NCBI GenBank assembly: GCA_017591395.1
Contig: WEDG01011729.1
Span: 1-64,000 of the forward strand
Length of the DNA: 64,000 nt
Direction of reading: 5' to 3'
From: Schistocephalus solidus
Taxonomy: Eukaryota > Platyhelminthes > Cestoda > Diphyllobothriidea > Diphyllobothriidae
How positions within the stretch are numbered: the stretch's first letter is position 1; the number at the start of each line of letters is the position of its first letter. The notes beneath the pieces were generated by a model. It had not been told where the DNA came from and made no database searches. It saw only the letters and a list, made by a program, of their open reading frames with translations. Made by a program: the position numbers and the translations under genes. Shown in pieces: positions 36,529 to 47,490 of the stretch.

Positions 36529-37016
36529 TCAGCATTTTAGTTGATTATTCCACCGATGAAACACCTCTGTCAAACGCATGATTAAGTAATCAGTGAGACA
36601 CTTCTTACCCAAAAAACTGCATATAGGGGAAGAGAAGAATGCCTTCTTGTCGTGGTGCCAACCGTAGAAAGTTAACCCGTGGGTACCCTCATCGGCGAAG
36701 CGTGCTGTGAAAACGCGATCAGCAAAACTGCTGACACTATCGCCGCTAAGAGAGGCCAAATGGGTAACCTAGTTAGACAGCAAGTTGTTTGCAGGCAACC
36801 TACAAATTGCTCCCTGTATGCCCTGTCTACAACGTCCTTGATCAGGGTCTCTTCTTCGTCAAGGGTCGACATTTGTTTTAATGTTGGACTAATTAATGTA
36901 GGCTGGGGCGCATGTGTTCCAAAGCTACCCATTTGCTCTTCCAGTCGACGCCGTATGGCCGCCTCCTCCACTTTTAAAGCATTCAAATGCCTTATTTCAT
37001 GCATTTGACATTGCAT
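36529..37016 (-). pseudogene. DUF4806-like ORF of a DNA transposon, frame-shifted
   Basis: Minus strand: an acidic/helical start at 36850-37016 ('ISPTLKQMSTLDEEETLIKD', then 'YREQFVGCL'), continuing in another frame at 36529-36759 with 'FADEGTHGLTFYGWHHDKKA' and 'FSSPICSF'. This is the pattern of DUF4806 proteins ('M.t.eele.le..l.d...r..lv..l', then 'y.w.GrkgKkaF'). Such ORFs accompany tnp2-like transposases in animal genomes, and one lies about 1 kb upstream on the same strand. Its role in transposition is unknown to me. At least one frameshift lies near 36750. Confidence 0.6.
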
Positions 37017-38050
37017 TCACCATCGAGAGACAGGCTTTGACGGTTGATCGGTTGCAGCATGTTGTTCTATGACAATTTCGCCGTTTTCACTGGTAACGAA
37101 TGCCATCTAGGAAAATTGTGTGTGTAGGTCGTTTCTAACACACATGTGAGGGTGACTGCACAATAGGCAATATTCTACTTGAATCACTGCTTCCCGATGA
37201 ATTGTCCTTAAACAGCGATAATGGTGGTAAGTTTTCTGCATACCGATGACCATGAGAGGGACGGCAGGTTTGTGACGTAAAAGTGTGGATCTATGAGACA
37301 TTTTTAGTTCTTCTTGGACGTCCAGTGTGCATTTCATCATCGGACATAATAAGCTAAAACCCAACAGGATAAGAAGGGATTAGGAAAGTAATAACTATCT
37401 TATCGTGCACGGCCTCCCTTCACTGTCCACGAATCAAAAGGTGTCGACTTTTGGGTTGTAGGATTGGTGGAAAGCGACCGTTGAATGGTGAGAGTTACCG
37501 TGAGAATTAAACCCTTATACGCGAATATTAGGGAAAGTTACCGTCGGACGTAGTTTTCAAAATCAGTATCGTGTCTGGGGCAGGCTTGGTGAACCACACA
37601 CAAAGTCCATGTTTCCTCGTGTCCCCCCGTCCTCCGTGTACCATCGTCCAGTGATTTCAATTAGTACGAAGTAACCGTCTATGGGGAATCAGGCGTATTT
37701 CCGGACGGCGGACGGTAATGTGCTTGTTTTGAGTACGTTACCTAATGTAGCTTTATAAACGTTAATAAATAAAGTTTTCAGGATCAATAAAAAAGCTGCG
37801 TTTTCATACACTACAAACACTAAGCCTATGTCTTCACTTGGATAGCGGACAATGTTTTGGATATATACTAACATATCGTCAACCAGAAGTTACCCATCTA
37901 ATGGCGTCGTACAAATTATTCACCTTTTGTTCTTAATATACCGAAACTGTGTAAAATATCCACCTGATGGGGGTAGTTGCCATGGCGGTGTTCATAGGTA
38001 AAAGTCCATTCTGATGGACCCGTGAACGGTTGCCGCGCTGCCTGCTACTC
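37017..38050 (-). other. Spacer between the two transposon ORFs
   Basis: Probably the decayed transposase C-terminus (37900-38050) and the spacer or start of the second ORF (about 37107-37364 has a broken Cys-containing frame). I see no motif strong enough to name. Confidence 0.4.
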
Positions 38051-39124
38051 TCATAGCTTACGGATTACTTGCTGAAGTGGCTGTGATGGTTTCCTAAGCA
38101 TGCGCTTCAATTTTCCTAGATACATTTTAAATGGGAAAGACGAGAAACTATCAAGGGGACCATGTCGTTGGACATCGTCCAGTAGGTGAACAATGCTGTG
38201 AACATTGTAAACCATTTCTGACTTACCATATAATGACAAATACTTTTCCTACGAACACTTTCAGCAGCTGCTTACAGTATGAGACCCTTTCCTTGTACGA
38301 ATTGGGACGAACAAGACAGCGTTTTGCTGTGAAAATTAGTAAAAGGTGCTTCGAATATCTTCTTGGAAGAACACCTTGAAGGACGACTATGCCCGTTTAC
38401 AGTGGAAACTGACGCAAATCGGTACCCTTCCATGTATCTTAATCAGAAAGGGACCTAGGAGGCTGTGAAAATTGCCATGGCACGTAGGCGTCAAGCGACT
38501 TTAAACTATCATTCACCATACTTATTACTTCAGGTGACAACCGGAAAGGATCTTATCCTGGGCTTTTTGGCCACAAGTTCAGAACCCACCTCATAACACC
38601 AAGGTCAACTAAATGTAAAGGATCTAAAGGAAATGAATTAATCATATCCACCTTACATGCTAGCAATGGTGAAGTGCCGATACGATGACAGTCATCGTTG
38701 GCGGAGAGGATATCGGCATCCTTCCTCAAACGTTCAGAGATGCTATCATATACTACTATATGTACGTAATTGCCTTCAACGGAACACCTCTCACAGTCAT
38801 TATAGGCATTATCATTCTTAAATTGCTTAATAAAATCTCTCGCTGGTGCAGCGCAAGGAAAAGCAGCTAAACGAAACTCCAGCGTCCTTTTGATATGTTT
38901 GACACGAAGACCATCTCTGGCCAAACATAGTAACTCTTTGGCGAGGGGCCTACATAAAGTTTGCACATATGACAGCTTGCCATAGCCACAACCACGAATA
39001 TTTCACTAAGAAATGGCTCCATTATTCTACCTAGAATAGGCAAAATCTCGCGCTTAGTATTTTTATGTATAGGGAGCCTATAAATAGCTAGATAAGTTAC
39101 AACACTTTTGCCTATTAGACGCAT
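38051..39124 (-). pseudogene. tnp2 / CACTA-like transposase, decayed
   Basis: Three frames on the minus strand follow each other: 38867-39124 ('KREILPILGRI', then 'FVVVAMASCHMCKLYVGPSP'), 38553-38966 ('CAAPARDFIKQFKNDNAYND', 'CERCSVEGNY', 'HRIGTSPLL', 'FPLDPLHLVDLGVMR') and 38051-38239 ('YGKSEMVYNVHSIVHLLDDV', 'FSSFPFKMYLGKLKR', 'RKPSQPLQQV'). This order matches the tnp2-type transposase family plus its DUF4218-like C-terminal part, known from CACTA/EnSpm-like elements in animals. Two frameshifts and stops in 38240-38550 make it inactive. Terminal inverted repeats were not identified. Confidence 0.82.
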
Positions 39125-39638
39125 GGAAGGGTCTCAAAACTGCTCAGTTAACTATTTCACACGTGCTAAATGAACGTACTCACCACTGCCCATTGCCGTT
39201 ACCGTTAAAACATCACTTGCCAAACCCAACAGCATTCATGCATCTGCAGTAAGATCCAAAAACAGCCATCTTATTTTCTTCAGAAGACTGCTCAGATGAA
39301 TCAGTGTTATATGCGAGCGTATTGCCCATGACCTCAGAGCCTCTCGTACCATGGTTCCCTCTTCCAGAGGCTACAAAGTCTCTTCGCTTATCCTTTTTAG
39401 CCATAAGTCCGTAACTTTAAGAGTTTTGCTTGCAGTGCTTCGCTTAAAAGATATCTTATTACATAGATTACAAATAAAACATCTCTTATTACGCAAAACG
39501 TCACTTGTGACAACTTTCCTTTCATATTATCGCTTTTAATAATTCTGATATTATAAACTCAATATAAAACCTCAGTCACAGCTTAGAGGCAAATCTCCTC
39601 TTAGCGTAAAATTTTCCCAAGAGCAACCCACTTTAAAC
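39125..39638. other. Spacer, no recognised gene
   Basis: A minus-strand frame at 39213-39404 is basic then Ser-rich and could be the N-terminal region of the transposon upstream, but there is no motif. Confidence 0.4.
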
Positions 39639-40370
39639 ATGAAGAAACTAGACCTTGACGCCCTGCAACATTTTAATATTTTTATGTCTCAATATGGTTC
39701 TCTGTTCAAGATCTGCGGTACCATTTTTGGCAGAAAGTTGTCTTCACTCACTTCTCAACAATTCGAGAAACTTGAGCGATTTATGAACATGGTTAGTACT
39801 GAGTCATATGACCGTCATAATAAAAGTTTCAAATTTCTTTTAAAAACTTCCCTTAGAGTAAAGTCCAACTAGACGTCGCATTTCCTTTCCTTTACTCATA
39901 AGGCTTTAACTTTTAAGTTGCAGAAGCAAAAAGGTTGTCTTCTCGTAGCAAAAACCCATTGATTCTGGTCAAATGTTTTCGGCGATTGAAGTGGACATTA
40001 TTTTCTCTAAGCATGAGCACTCAGCTCAACAGTTGAAGAAAAACAAGCTGTTTATATGTAGAGATAAAACCCCAATGGAATGTCGAGTTTCACTCTCATT
40101 AGCAAACGAGAAGCCTAGGTCTATATCTACAAATCCGAATGTTATCTCAGAGGTTGGCCCTCTAGCTTATGCAAGCTCACGGTCCTCCGGATCGACAGAA
40201 ATTTAGATTCCATTTGAATCATCACCCGTTCACCTTGTTCCTGGTTCGAGTGAAATCGTGTCAACGCCACTTCGTTCCACTCCCAAGCAAACCTCGCCTA
40301 CTATAGCTGTGAAATCTAGTAAACCTAAGAAAACCCCAGTAACTCTGAGTCATTTGCTAAGCCAGGCGTC
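39639..40370 (+). pseudogene. Possible LINE ORF1 pieces
   Basis: Two + frames, 39639-39869 (77 residues, helical, starting MKKLDLDALQHFN) and 39973-40203 (77 residues, basic with a Ser-rich end), lie about 0.6 kb upstream of and on the same strand as a LINE endonuclease. Position and composition suggest the first ORF of that LINE. No specific domain is visible, so the assignment rests on context. Confidence 0.4.
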
Positions 40371-40789
40371 AAAATAATTGATGCATTACCGATGAGAAAC
40401 TTACAAACACCTCAACATCTACAACAAATTTGAACGTTCATGTTAGCATTTTTCCAAACCAAAAAGTGCCCAAAATCCTAATTATTTTACATCTCCTAAT
40501 TATGTTAACAGTTTTTCGAACTCATTTATTCCTTTTTCATATGCACGTTTTCCACCAATTTATGATAACCTCCCTTAATTTTCATTTCCAGGCCACCCCC
40601 TATCTTTCTCACGCCACAATATAGCCTCCCTTCCATGTTATTTACCCAAATATGCCGTTGTACAGTAATTACAGTTCTTTAGCAGTAACCTTTCGACAAC
40701 TTGTAGACCAGAGCCATTTTGTTCCCCACCTTTTGTTTCTTCCCTCCAGTTTTCTTCTCCGCCACCATATCTTCCTTTTTTATAAATAC

Positions 40790-41470
40790 TGAGGAGCGTA
40801 ACCTGCAGCTTAGTAATACGCTCCGTTTAGATTCACTCAATGCGAGATCAGTTGTAAATAAGATGCCATAGAACAGTATCTTTTGAGCTTGACCCAGATG
40901 TGCTATGCATCACTGAATCCTGGGCTCACTCTCTTATTTCCGACTCGACGCTCACTATAGACAATTTAATTTGTACCGATAAGACCGCGCTGGAAAACAT
41001 AGTGGTGGTTGCCTTCTTTATATTTAGTCATCATTTTTATATTTCCCTTTTCAGTTGAGCATTTCGTCCTTTTCTGTGAAATGTTTGAATTTGTTTCATT
41101 CATCCTCCGCACAATAAAAAAGCGGTAATTGGCTGTGTCTATAATCCTCCGTGTCATTCTGACAATGGAAGCTAGCTCTGTGAAATACTTGAAAAAGTTG
41201 CAGAGACTCCATTTGATGTCAAAATAAGCGTAGGCGATTTTGCTCTGCCAGACGTTGACTGGCAGGCAAATTGCTTTCCGCCAAAACTTCAGAAACGGGT
41301 CAATATTATGAACTTTTCAAACATGTCCCAAGTGGTTACTTCAATGACTAGAAATGACAACATTTAGATTTAAATGTTTACAAATTATGTCTACCCTCTC
41401 TGTATGAATTTCCATCGTGGTCTATTCACTTAGGGATCATGCGATAATTCACTGTTGTTTTCCAGTCTCC
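40790..41470 (+). pseudogene. CR1-type LINE endonuclease fragment
   Basis: + strand: 'LNARSVVNKMP' (about 40836), 'PDVLCITESWAHSLISDSTL' (about 40897, the ETW-type block of APE endonucleases), 'AVIGCVYNPP' (about 41126, the region of the catalytic 'VYRPP' block) and 'VGDFALPDVDWQ' (about 41231; normally GDFN, so the Asn is lost). It ends at about 41470 without any RT. Stops and frame changes throughout. It is a different family from the LINE at 43092-47490. Confidence 0.82.
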
Positions 41471-41769
41471 CTTTCTATAAAGCCCGAGGTAAAATGCATG
41501 GAAAAGAAAGGAACCTGAAAACACTGGCTATAATTGTTCCAACAAAACCCCCCTTCTGAACTGCCATCATTACATGACTAGCAGTTTCTTCTTCGCTGTA
41601 GGCTTGATTTATACAGCACACCTCTTTTGACGTTGCTAGTAAAATGGAATCAAATACAATTATAAATTGAAAAATGAAAACCACACTTCCGTCATATCTG
41701 TCGCTGGAATAGAATTCCAGAATGCTGAAGTGATGGGGCTCATATAACAACTAAGATTAAAAGTCAAGG

Positions 41770-43090
41770 TGAGAGGAGGGTGTGCGATGGGCATTTGACC
41801 AATAAGTTAGCACTTGGTTGCAATTTATTGTTCTAGGATCTTGTTGATTAATGTTTTTATGAAAACACCGCGATAGATTTGGGTGTCAGCTTTGTTCACA
41901 ATTTGAAGGATTGGTGCAATGCTCGAGTTTTTCCAGATAGCCGGTAAAATTGCATTTGAATGGAGTAAGGAGAATAGCTTGGAAGGAAGTATTGACAAAA
42001 ATGTAAGTTGTTAACTACATATGGGGATTTTATCTGTGCCATAAACGGAGGATATTGGCAGTTGTACGATAGCTAATTAAATAGTTCCTTCACTAAATTA
42101 AATCGCATTAAGTACCTGTGATGCTGATTCGGTTGGTTGCAAGAATTGTTCTTCTTCGAATATATCAGTGATGGAGAAGCAATATTTGAATCGGCTTTTT
42201 ATATGGTTGTGATTTGTTATTACATATAGTGAGTGGGCTATCATCATGTAGGTCCTGTTTTTCGGCGAGCAGTAATTTGTTTCGGAATGATTTTGGTTGT
42301 TAGCTAGGGTTTCAGGTTCATGGTGTTCAGCATCTACAGCCCTTTTGTTTCCAGTTTGGTAGCTAGGCCACGAAATACTTCCATTCGTCGCAGTGTGGAT
42401 AAGTAGTTAACACAGAGATTATGTAGAGTTTTTTAATTGATTAATTTATTGGGAGAACTAAATATTGAATTTTCAGCCCTCAAAACTGAGATCTTTCGCT
42501 CATAAGGATATCCGAAATACAATCGGGTTTAAAGTATTGGATATTATCTACCAAGGTTGTGAATGCTATTAGAAGGTAGGAACTCTAGTCAACCAGCGTT
42601 ATATAACAGGATTTCCGAGCCTTGTTTTGCATCTAGGATTTATGATGATGCTGCTTAAATTAAAAGCTAGATTTAGGTAAGGGGGAGATGGACAGTAGTA
42701 GATCTTGACAATTTTAGAGGTGACAGTGTCAGAATTTATACAGAGAGGTTAGCTATCATTAGGGGAACCACATCGCGTTTGTCAATTCCTCTGATTAGGT
42801 CATCAACTAATTGCACCCAGTCGTGAAAGGTATTAAAATAAAGTGAATTATCATGTTTGATGTGGTCTGAGAACTCGATCGAATAAAAATCTGGTTGGTT
42901 CAATTCACCTGTGCTTATCGTCTTTTCTGTGTTTGAATTCGCTTGGATGTCATGTAAGGAAGAAACAAATATTCTTCGCATGGAGATATACAACAGCATG
43001 ATAGGTTGTTTTTGAGCGTATAACAAAAGGATAATGGGAGATCGGGCAATGTATTAAGAAAAAGCTAACATAATGCACTCAGGAGTGCTA
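41770..43090 (-). pseudogene. LINE remnant (CR1-like), old, interrupted by a younger LINE
   Basis: Minus strand: a frame at 42736-43026 with 'HDWVQLVDDLIRG' resembles the 'LTQLV..PTRG' end of an APE endonuclease. 'SFRNKLLLAEK' (about 42280) fits an RT N-terminal linker, and 'ILPAIWKNSSIAPI' (about 41920) with 'VNKADTQIYRGVFI' (about 41870) matches the RT 'lp..WK.a.v.Pi.K' and 'YRPIS' blocks. Heavily stopped. The full-length LINE starting at 43092 ends exactly against it. Confidence 0.6.
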
Positions 43091-43425
43091 TTTTTATTTT
43101 ATTTATTTATTGCCAGTTTACAGGCAAGGTCAAAAAATATATATATACAGTAGAGGGTCAAGCTGACAGTGAAAAAAATTCCTGATCGTTGTTTAATGTG
43201 TTTTCAGGAGAAAAAACTGCAGCTTATTGAGTAATTAAAGTTCTGGACACGGACGCGTTAACACAGGTGCCCGGTGAAGAACCTCTCCATTCAGTGTTAC
43301 GGATCCGGTATTCTGCACCAGCAGGTACGTCGGCGAGCGGCTGTTCGCTGTCGACTGAGAAATAAGCCGATTGAGGTCTGCAGAGCCAGCAATTTTTCCC
43401 CTCAGCATGAAGACCAGCACAGGAT

Positions 43426-45540
43426 TCAGTGTCCGTGAACGCCATCAGAACCGAAGAGAGCTTCAACAGAGTCAGCACCCAAAAGATTTGGAAGGTGTCC
43501 TGAATGTAGAAAACTAGTGACAGTGCGCGTAAACAAGGGATAGCTTTGCTGAATTTTGATACTTCTAGGTAGCTTATTCCAGATTGCTCTAGCGTTTACC
43601 GAAAAAAACTATCGGTATCTAACTGTGCGTGCCAAAGGAAGAAATAAAAATACATCTCGATGACTGGTGCGCCGAGAGTGGTCGAGGTGCCTCAGAGATG
43701 TAAGGGGGTTAAATGTACGACTGTTTAGTAGTTAAAACAGTAAAAATAGTCCCTTCTGTAATCTACGAAGCCATAGCGGGTGAAGGCTTGTAAGCTCACA
43801 GCGTTGTTGGTAGGACAGGTTTCGGTAATCTGAATAGAAAACTCTTTTTGTAAAGAAGTGCTAGACTGATTCTATCTTCTTTCGTTCACTAGCGTGCAGA
43901 AGACTTAATAGAAACGAGCAGTATTCCAGACTAGGCCTGACATACATTTTATAGAGGCTGATTCTAATTTTGACGGTTTTAAAATTTCTGAGAATAAACC
44001 CAGTAGTTTGGCGTGCTTTCGAGACAATCAGGGCGCAGTGCTCTGACAGATTAAGACTACTAGAGTATGATATGCCCAGATCCTTTATAACTCCGGGCAC
44101 GTTAAGATCGTGACCGTCTATGCTTAGGTGGGGCTGATGGTTGTCGCCAATAACCAAACCGGAGCACTTTTGCCAAGAAAGTGAGAGGCGCCATGTGCGA
44201 CACCACTGAGCGAAGACCTGAAGATCCGTTTTTAAGAACTCAAGCACGATGTTGCGATCAATCGCTTTATATCGATAGGCAACTTTTAAATCGTCAGCGT
44301 ACAGAAAGGGCCTACCATACTGAAAACAATCAGGAACATCGTTGACAAAGAGGCAAAAAAAGCGGGCCGAGCACGCTGCCCTGAATAACTCCGCTCCTCA
44401 CATGCGTGGGGTTGGAGATAACATCAGAAATTTTAACCCGTTGTGCGCGAGCATTCAAATAGGAAAATATTAAGTTCAGAAGCTTGTTACCTATGCCGAA
44501 GGAGGCAAGTTTCAGCAGTAGGAGATCATGGTCAACACGATCAAAAGCCTTAGTGAAATCGAAGTAAACGGTGTAAATGGCAAAACCGCTGTCTCTAGAT
44601 TGTAGCACATGATCGAAGAAAGAGAGCTGGCAAGTGTCACAAGACCTTTTTTCGAGAAAACCATGCTGAGCAGCATTAAGTAGGTTATTCTCTCTTAGGT
44701 GACACATCATCTTGTCTTTGATCAAAGTAATGAAGATCTTCGAGACTGCTTGTAGTGTATTTATTGGCCTAAAGTCATCAAATGACGTAGGTCGGCCGTG
44801 TTTCGGAATAGGCAGTATGTGCGATTCCTTCCATAAAATAGGGAAAGTTTCACTTTCAAGAGCAAGATTAAATATCTTATACAGAAGGGACGGAAAAATA
44901 TCGTTTTCATCTGCCTTTAAAATGCTGACCGGGACGCCATCTGGTCCTGGACTGTATGATTTACGAGAATGCCGAATGGCTACGGTCACGTCCCAGAGGG
45001 TAAAAGTTATGGTTTCGAGGACGTTACCTGTCCAAACCCGGATGTTAGGAAAGGGGGCGACAGTATGTTCACTCAACGTTCTAGACAAGAAAGCATTGAA
45101 GCTATCAGCTATCAACTTAGCGTCAGCTATTGGGTTTCCTAAGGCGTCTCGAAGTACGGGGTGCTGCGTTTTTCTCTGCGCTTTTACTCTGCGCAATAAG
45201 AGCTTCGAAACATTTAACGAAGGGTTTTCGGCATAGGTAACCTCATCGGCTTGTCGTTTTTCGTCAGACAGACTCTTGGCCTCTTCAAAGATTTGTTGGA
45301 TCAAGGGTAGGACGGAGTTGTCGTTTTGTAGATGAAAACGACGGGAGAGTCTACGCAGTCTACGGCGGAATGATAAAGGGAGGCAGACTTCATCCTTGAC
45401 ATTATTTATTTTCTTACGGGGAATAAAACGAGAGATAAGTGGATATAGAACTTTGTAAAAAGTATCAGTTCAAACATTCACATCCGAACATACAAAGAAG
45501 TTAGTCCAGTCGCGGGACTTTAGGTGTGTTAGCATTCCCT
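43426..45540 (-). pseudogene. LINE ORF2, reverse transcriptase part
   Basis: The minus strand runs from the linker after the endonuclease. 'PLISRFIPRKK' (about 45430) is followed by 44330-45304 (324 residues) with 'SPGPDGVPVSILKA', 'WKESHILPIPKHGRP', 'NLLNAAQHGFLEKRSC', 'VYFDFTKAFDRVDHD' (catalytic Asp) and 'RSGVIQGSVLGPLF'. After a +1 shift in the seven-A run at 44355-44361 the frame goes on with YADD (44290-44301) to 'QWCRTWRLSLSWQKC' and 'YVRPSLEYC'. A stop also lies at about 45470, and a one-base loss at about 45540 separates it from the endonuclease. Without these the frame would be continuous. Confidence 0.88.
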
Positions 45541-46719
45541 CATATTTGCTGATCTGAAATCGTGGAAAAAGCTATAATTTTTAGAAAACGTTTCGGCAGC
45601 CTCTAGTTCTAGTGTAGAAAGAACTATAGTGTGATCAGAATTCCCAGGTGGATCTAAAGGTGACACTGACGATGGCTGACAACCTCTATAAAAAATAAGA
45701 TCAAGTATGTTTGATCCTTGGGTGGGAAAATCAACTACCTGGTCCCACATGCCTATATCTATGGCCTCAAGTAGGTCTTCGAACTTTGCAGGACCGGAAG
45801 TTGGAAACCAGTGAACTTCAGGAAGATTGAAGTCACCTACAATCAAGCATTACTTCAGATTTAAGTCAGCTGCAGCGTGAAATGCCAGCGAGAGAAAAAG
45901 ATCGTAATCCTCGCTGGCATCGGGTGGGCGATAGACACTACCAACGAGTAAAGAGTAGTTATCTTTTAGATCTACTCGGAGCCAACAGCTCTCCTCTACT
46001 GCGGTAAATTGGCGATAGTCCAATGGAAAAAATGTAAGTGGTTGCCTAACATAGATACAGCTTCCTCCGCCACGGCCCTCGTGTCGATCATTCCGAATGT
46101 AAGCGTAGCCTAGAATAGAGAGTTCCGAGTCGGATACACAGGGTGTTGCCCATGTCTCTGTAACTATTACAATGTCCGGGCGGTGGATGAAAACCAGAGT
46201 CTGGAGCAAAGGCATCTTATTAAGCAGAGATCTGGCATTGAGGACGATTAGTTTAAGCGGGCATGTTTTTGGTTTCTGAAACGGGACAGTTAGGCTGTCA
46301 GGGTGACTGCCTTCGGCCAGAGAAATGCTCTTTTCACTTGAACTATCTGTCCATCCCTTATTTTGAGATTTGCCTCGCCATTGGTCTTTCGTGTTTTCAG
46401 TTCTAACATTAGCTAGCGCATTTTCATTCGCTCTTTCAACCCATATTCCGGTTGAAAAAAACACTTCAGAATGCGGACCCTGCAGGGTTAATTTTCTCTG
46501 TAGCAGGAGCTGTGCCTGTGCTTCGTTTTCCAAGATGTTTTTAAGAGGTCTTGGTCGAGGATTTGAATCGGGTGTAGACAGAACCTTCCCTATTCTATAT
46601 GCCTTGGGAATATGAATGGACTCGCCGTCCATCAGCAGCGTTTTTGCATACAATTCAAGGAGTTCCAAGTCATTTTTAACTCGCCCCTTATGGAATAATT
46701 GAAGCTGACTCCGGGACAC
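45529..46719 (-). pseudogene. LINE ORF: RRM-like end joined to APE endonuclease
   Basis: One open frame (45850-46719, 289 residues) holds 'IPKAYRIGK' and 'RPRPLKNILENEAQAQLLLQ' (ORF1-type RNA-binding region), a Ser-rich linker, then 'LIVLNARSLLNKM', 'TETWATPCVSDSELSILGYA', 'RNDRHEGRGGG' and 'LLVGSVYRPPDASEDYD'. A single in-frame TAA at 45850-45852 interrupts it before 'CLIVGDFNLPEVHW', 'ILDLIFY' and 'NSDHTIVLSTL' (45529-45846), the end of the endonuclease with its GDFN and SDH motifs. The enzyme nicks target DNA to prime reverse transcription. The joining of an ORF1-like part to the endonuclease in one frame is notable. Confidence 0.87.
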
Positions 46720-47486
46720 CTTTAAGGACTACATTCTGTTTTCGACTCAATCTAGGGCCCGTTTGTAACTCAGATGAGCCGGATGTTGGGCAGGCTGGAG
46801 CCAAGTCTCTGCACGACTTGTTCTTCTTAGACCTTTTCTTCTTTGGCTTTACAAACTTGCCAACCTCTTCAACATCACATGTTGGTGCAACGTCTACCAG
46901 TGATGTAGCGATGGGCGGTAAAGCCAGATTAGTGCTGATGCTACCCGAACTAAGTACCGGTGGAGTGGCGCAAGGACTAGATGGGGCTCCCTTCGGAAGT
47001 AGCGAAAATTCCTCTGGTTAACCGGGTCCAGCAGTCGCGATATGTTTAAGTTGACTTTTATGTAAGCTTGAAGAAGCTATAAATGAATACGAATTTTGCT
47101 TTGTAGTAGGTTTATTACGAACAGGAGCTTTTTTAGCAGTTGGGAAAGATAAAGATTTTTTTAAGTTATCTATTTCTTGTCTTAGATTCCTTATTTCCTG
47201 CTCCATCCCTGAGAATTTCTGCTGGAGGCTGAAACACCCCATACATGTTTTCGTCTTCGTAAGTTACATTAGTTAAGCTTACTGAAATTTTACCCCGTTT
47301 AGCGGGAGGTGAACAAATAGCAGAATAACGATAGTTAAAATTGTTTTCTGCTTGTACATTAACTTGCTTGACAAGATCCCCTGCCAATATGGCCGAGTGG
47401 GTAGAGGCGCCGATAGACGGTCCCAAGCAGCTTGGTCGTGGACCAATTTTTTGTGACAATAAACTTATGGAACTTGAGTTTTGCAT
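46720..47486 (-). pseudogene. LINE ORF1 N-terminal region
   Basis: Minus strand, in three overlapping frames: 47166-47486 with 'SPPAKRGKISV'; 47018-47242 with the heptad-like 'MEQEIRNLRQEIDNLKKSL' (coiled coil, probably for trimer or oligomer formation); and 46730-47020 with a Pro-rich segment, a Lys-rich 'KKKRSKKNK' and 'RKQNVVLKGVPES', the start of an RRM-like domain. Frameshifts separate the three near 47240, 47020 and 46715. It would coat the element RNA. Confidence 0.75.
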
Positions 47487-47490
47487 GTTA

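Larger units (their letters stand above)
43092..47490 (-). mobile_element. Nearly full-length CR1-type LINE (non-LTR retrotransposon)
   Basis: Minus-strand element of about 4.4 kb. In order 5' to 3' it has a Pro/Lys-rich and coiled-coil ORF1 region (47.5-46.7 kb), an RRM-like part leading straight into an APE endonuclease (46.72-45.53 kb), a reverse transcriptase with FTKAFDRVDHD and YADD (45.5-43.9 kb), a C-terminal region ending at the stop near 43426, a 3' UTR of about 0.3 kb and a (ATAA)n tail (43092-43113 on the + strand as ttttattttatttatttatt). The 5' end is uncertain and could reach about 47.8 kb. It is recently inactivated: I count few lesions over the endonuclease-RT part. Confidence 0.88.

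Noticed and set aside
44712..45236. 174-residue open frame on the + strand
   Set aside because: It lies wholly antisense to the conserved LINE reverse transcriptase and is a shadow frame.
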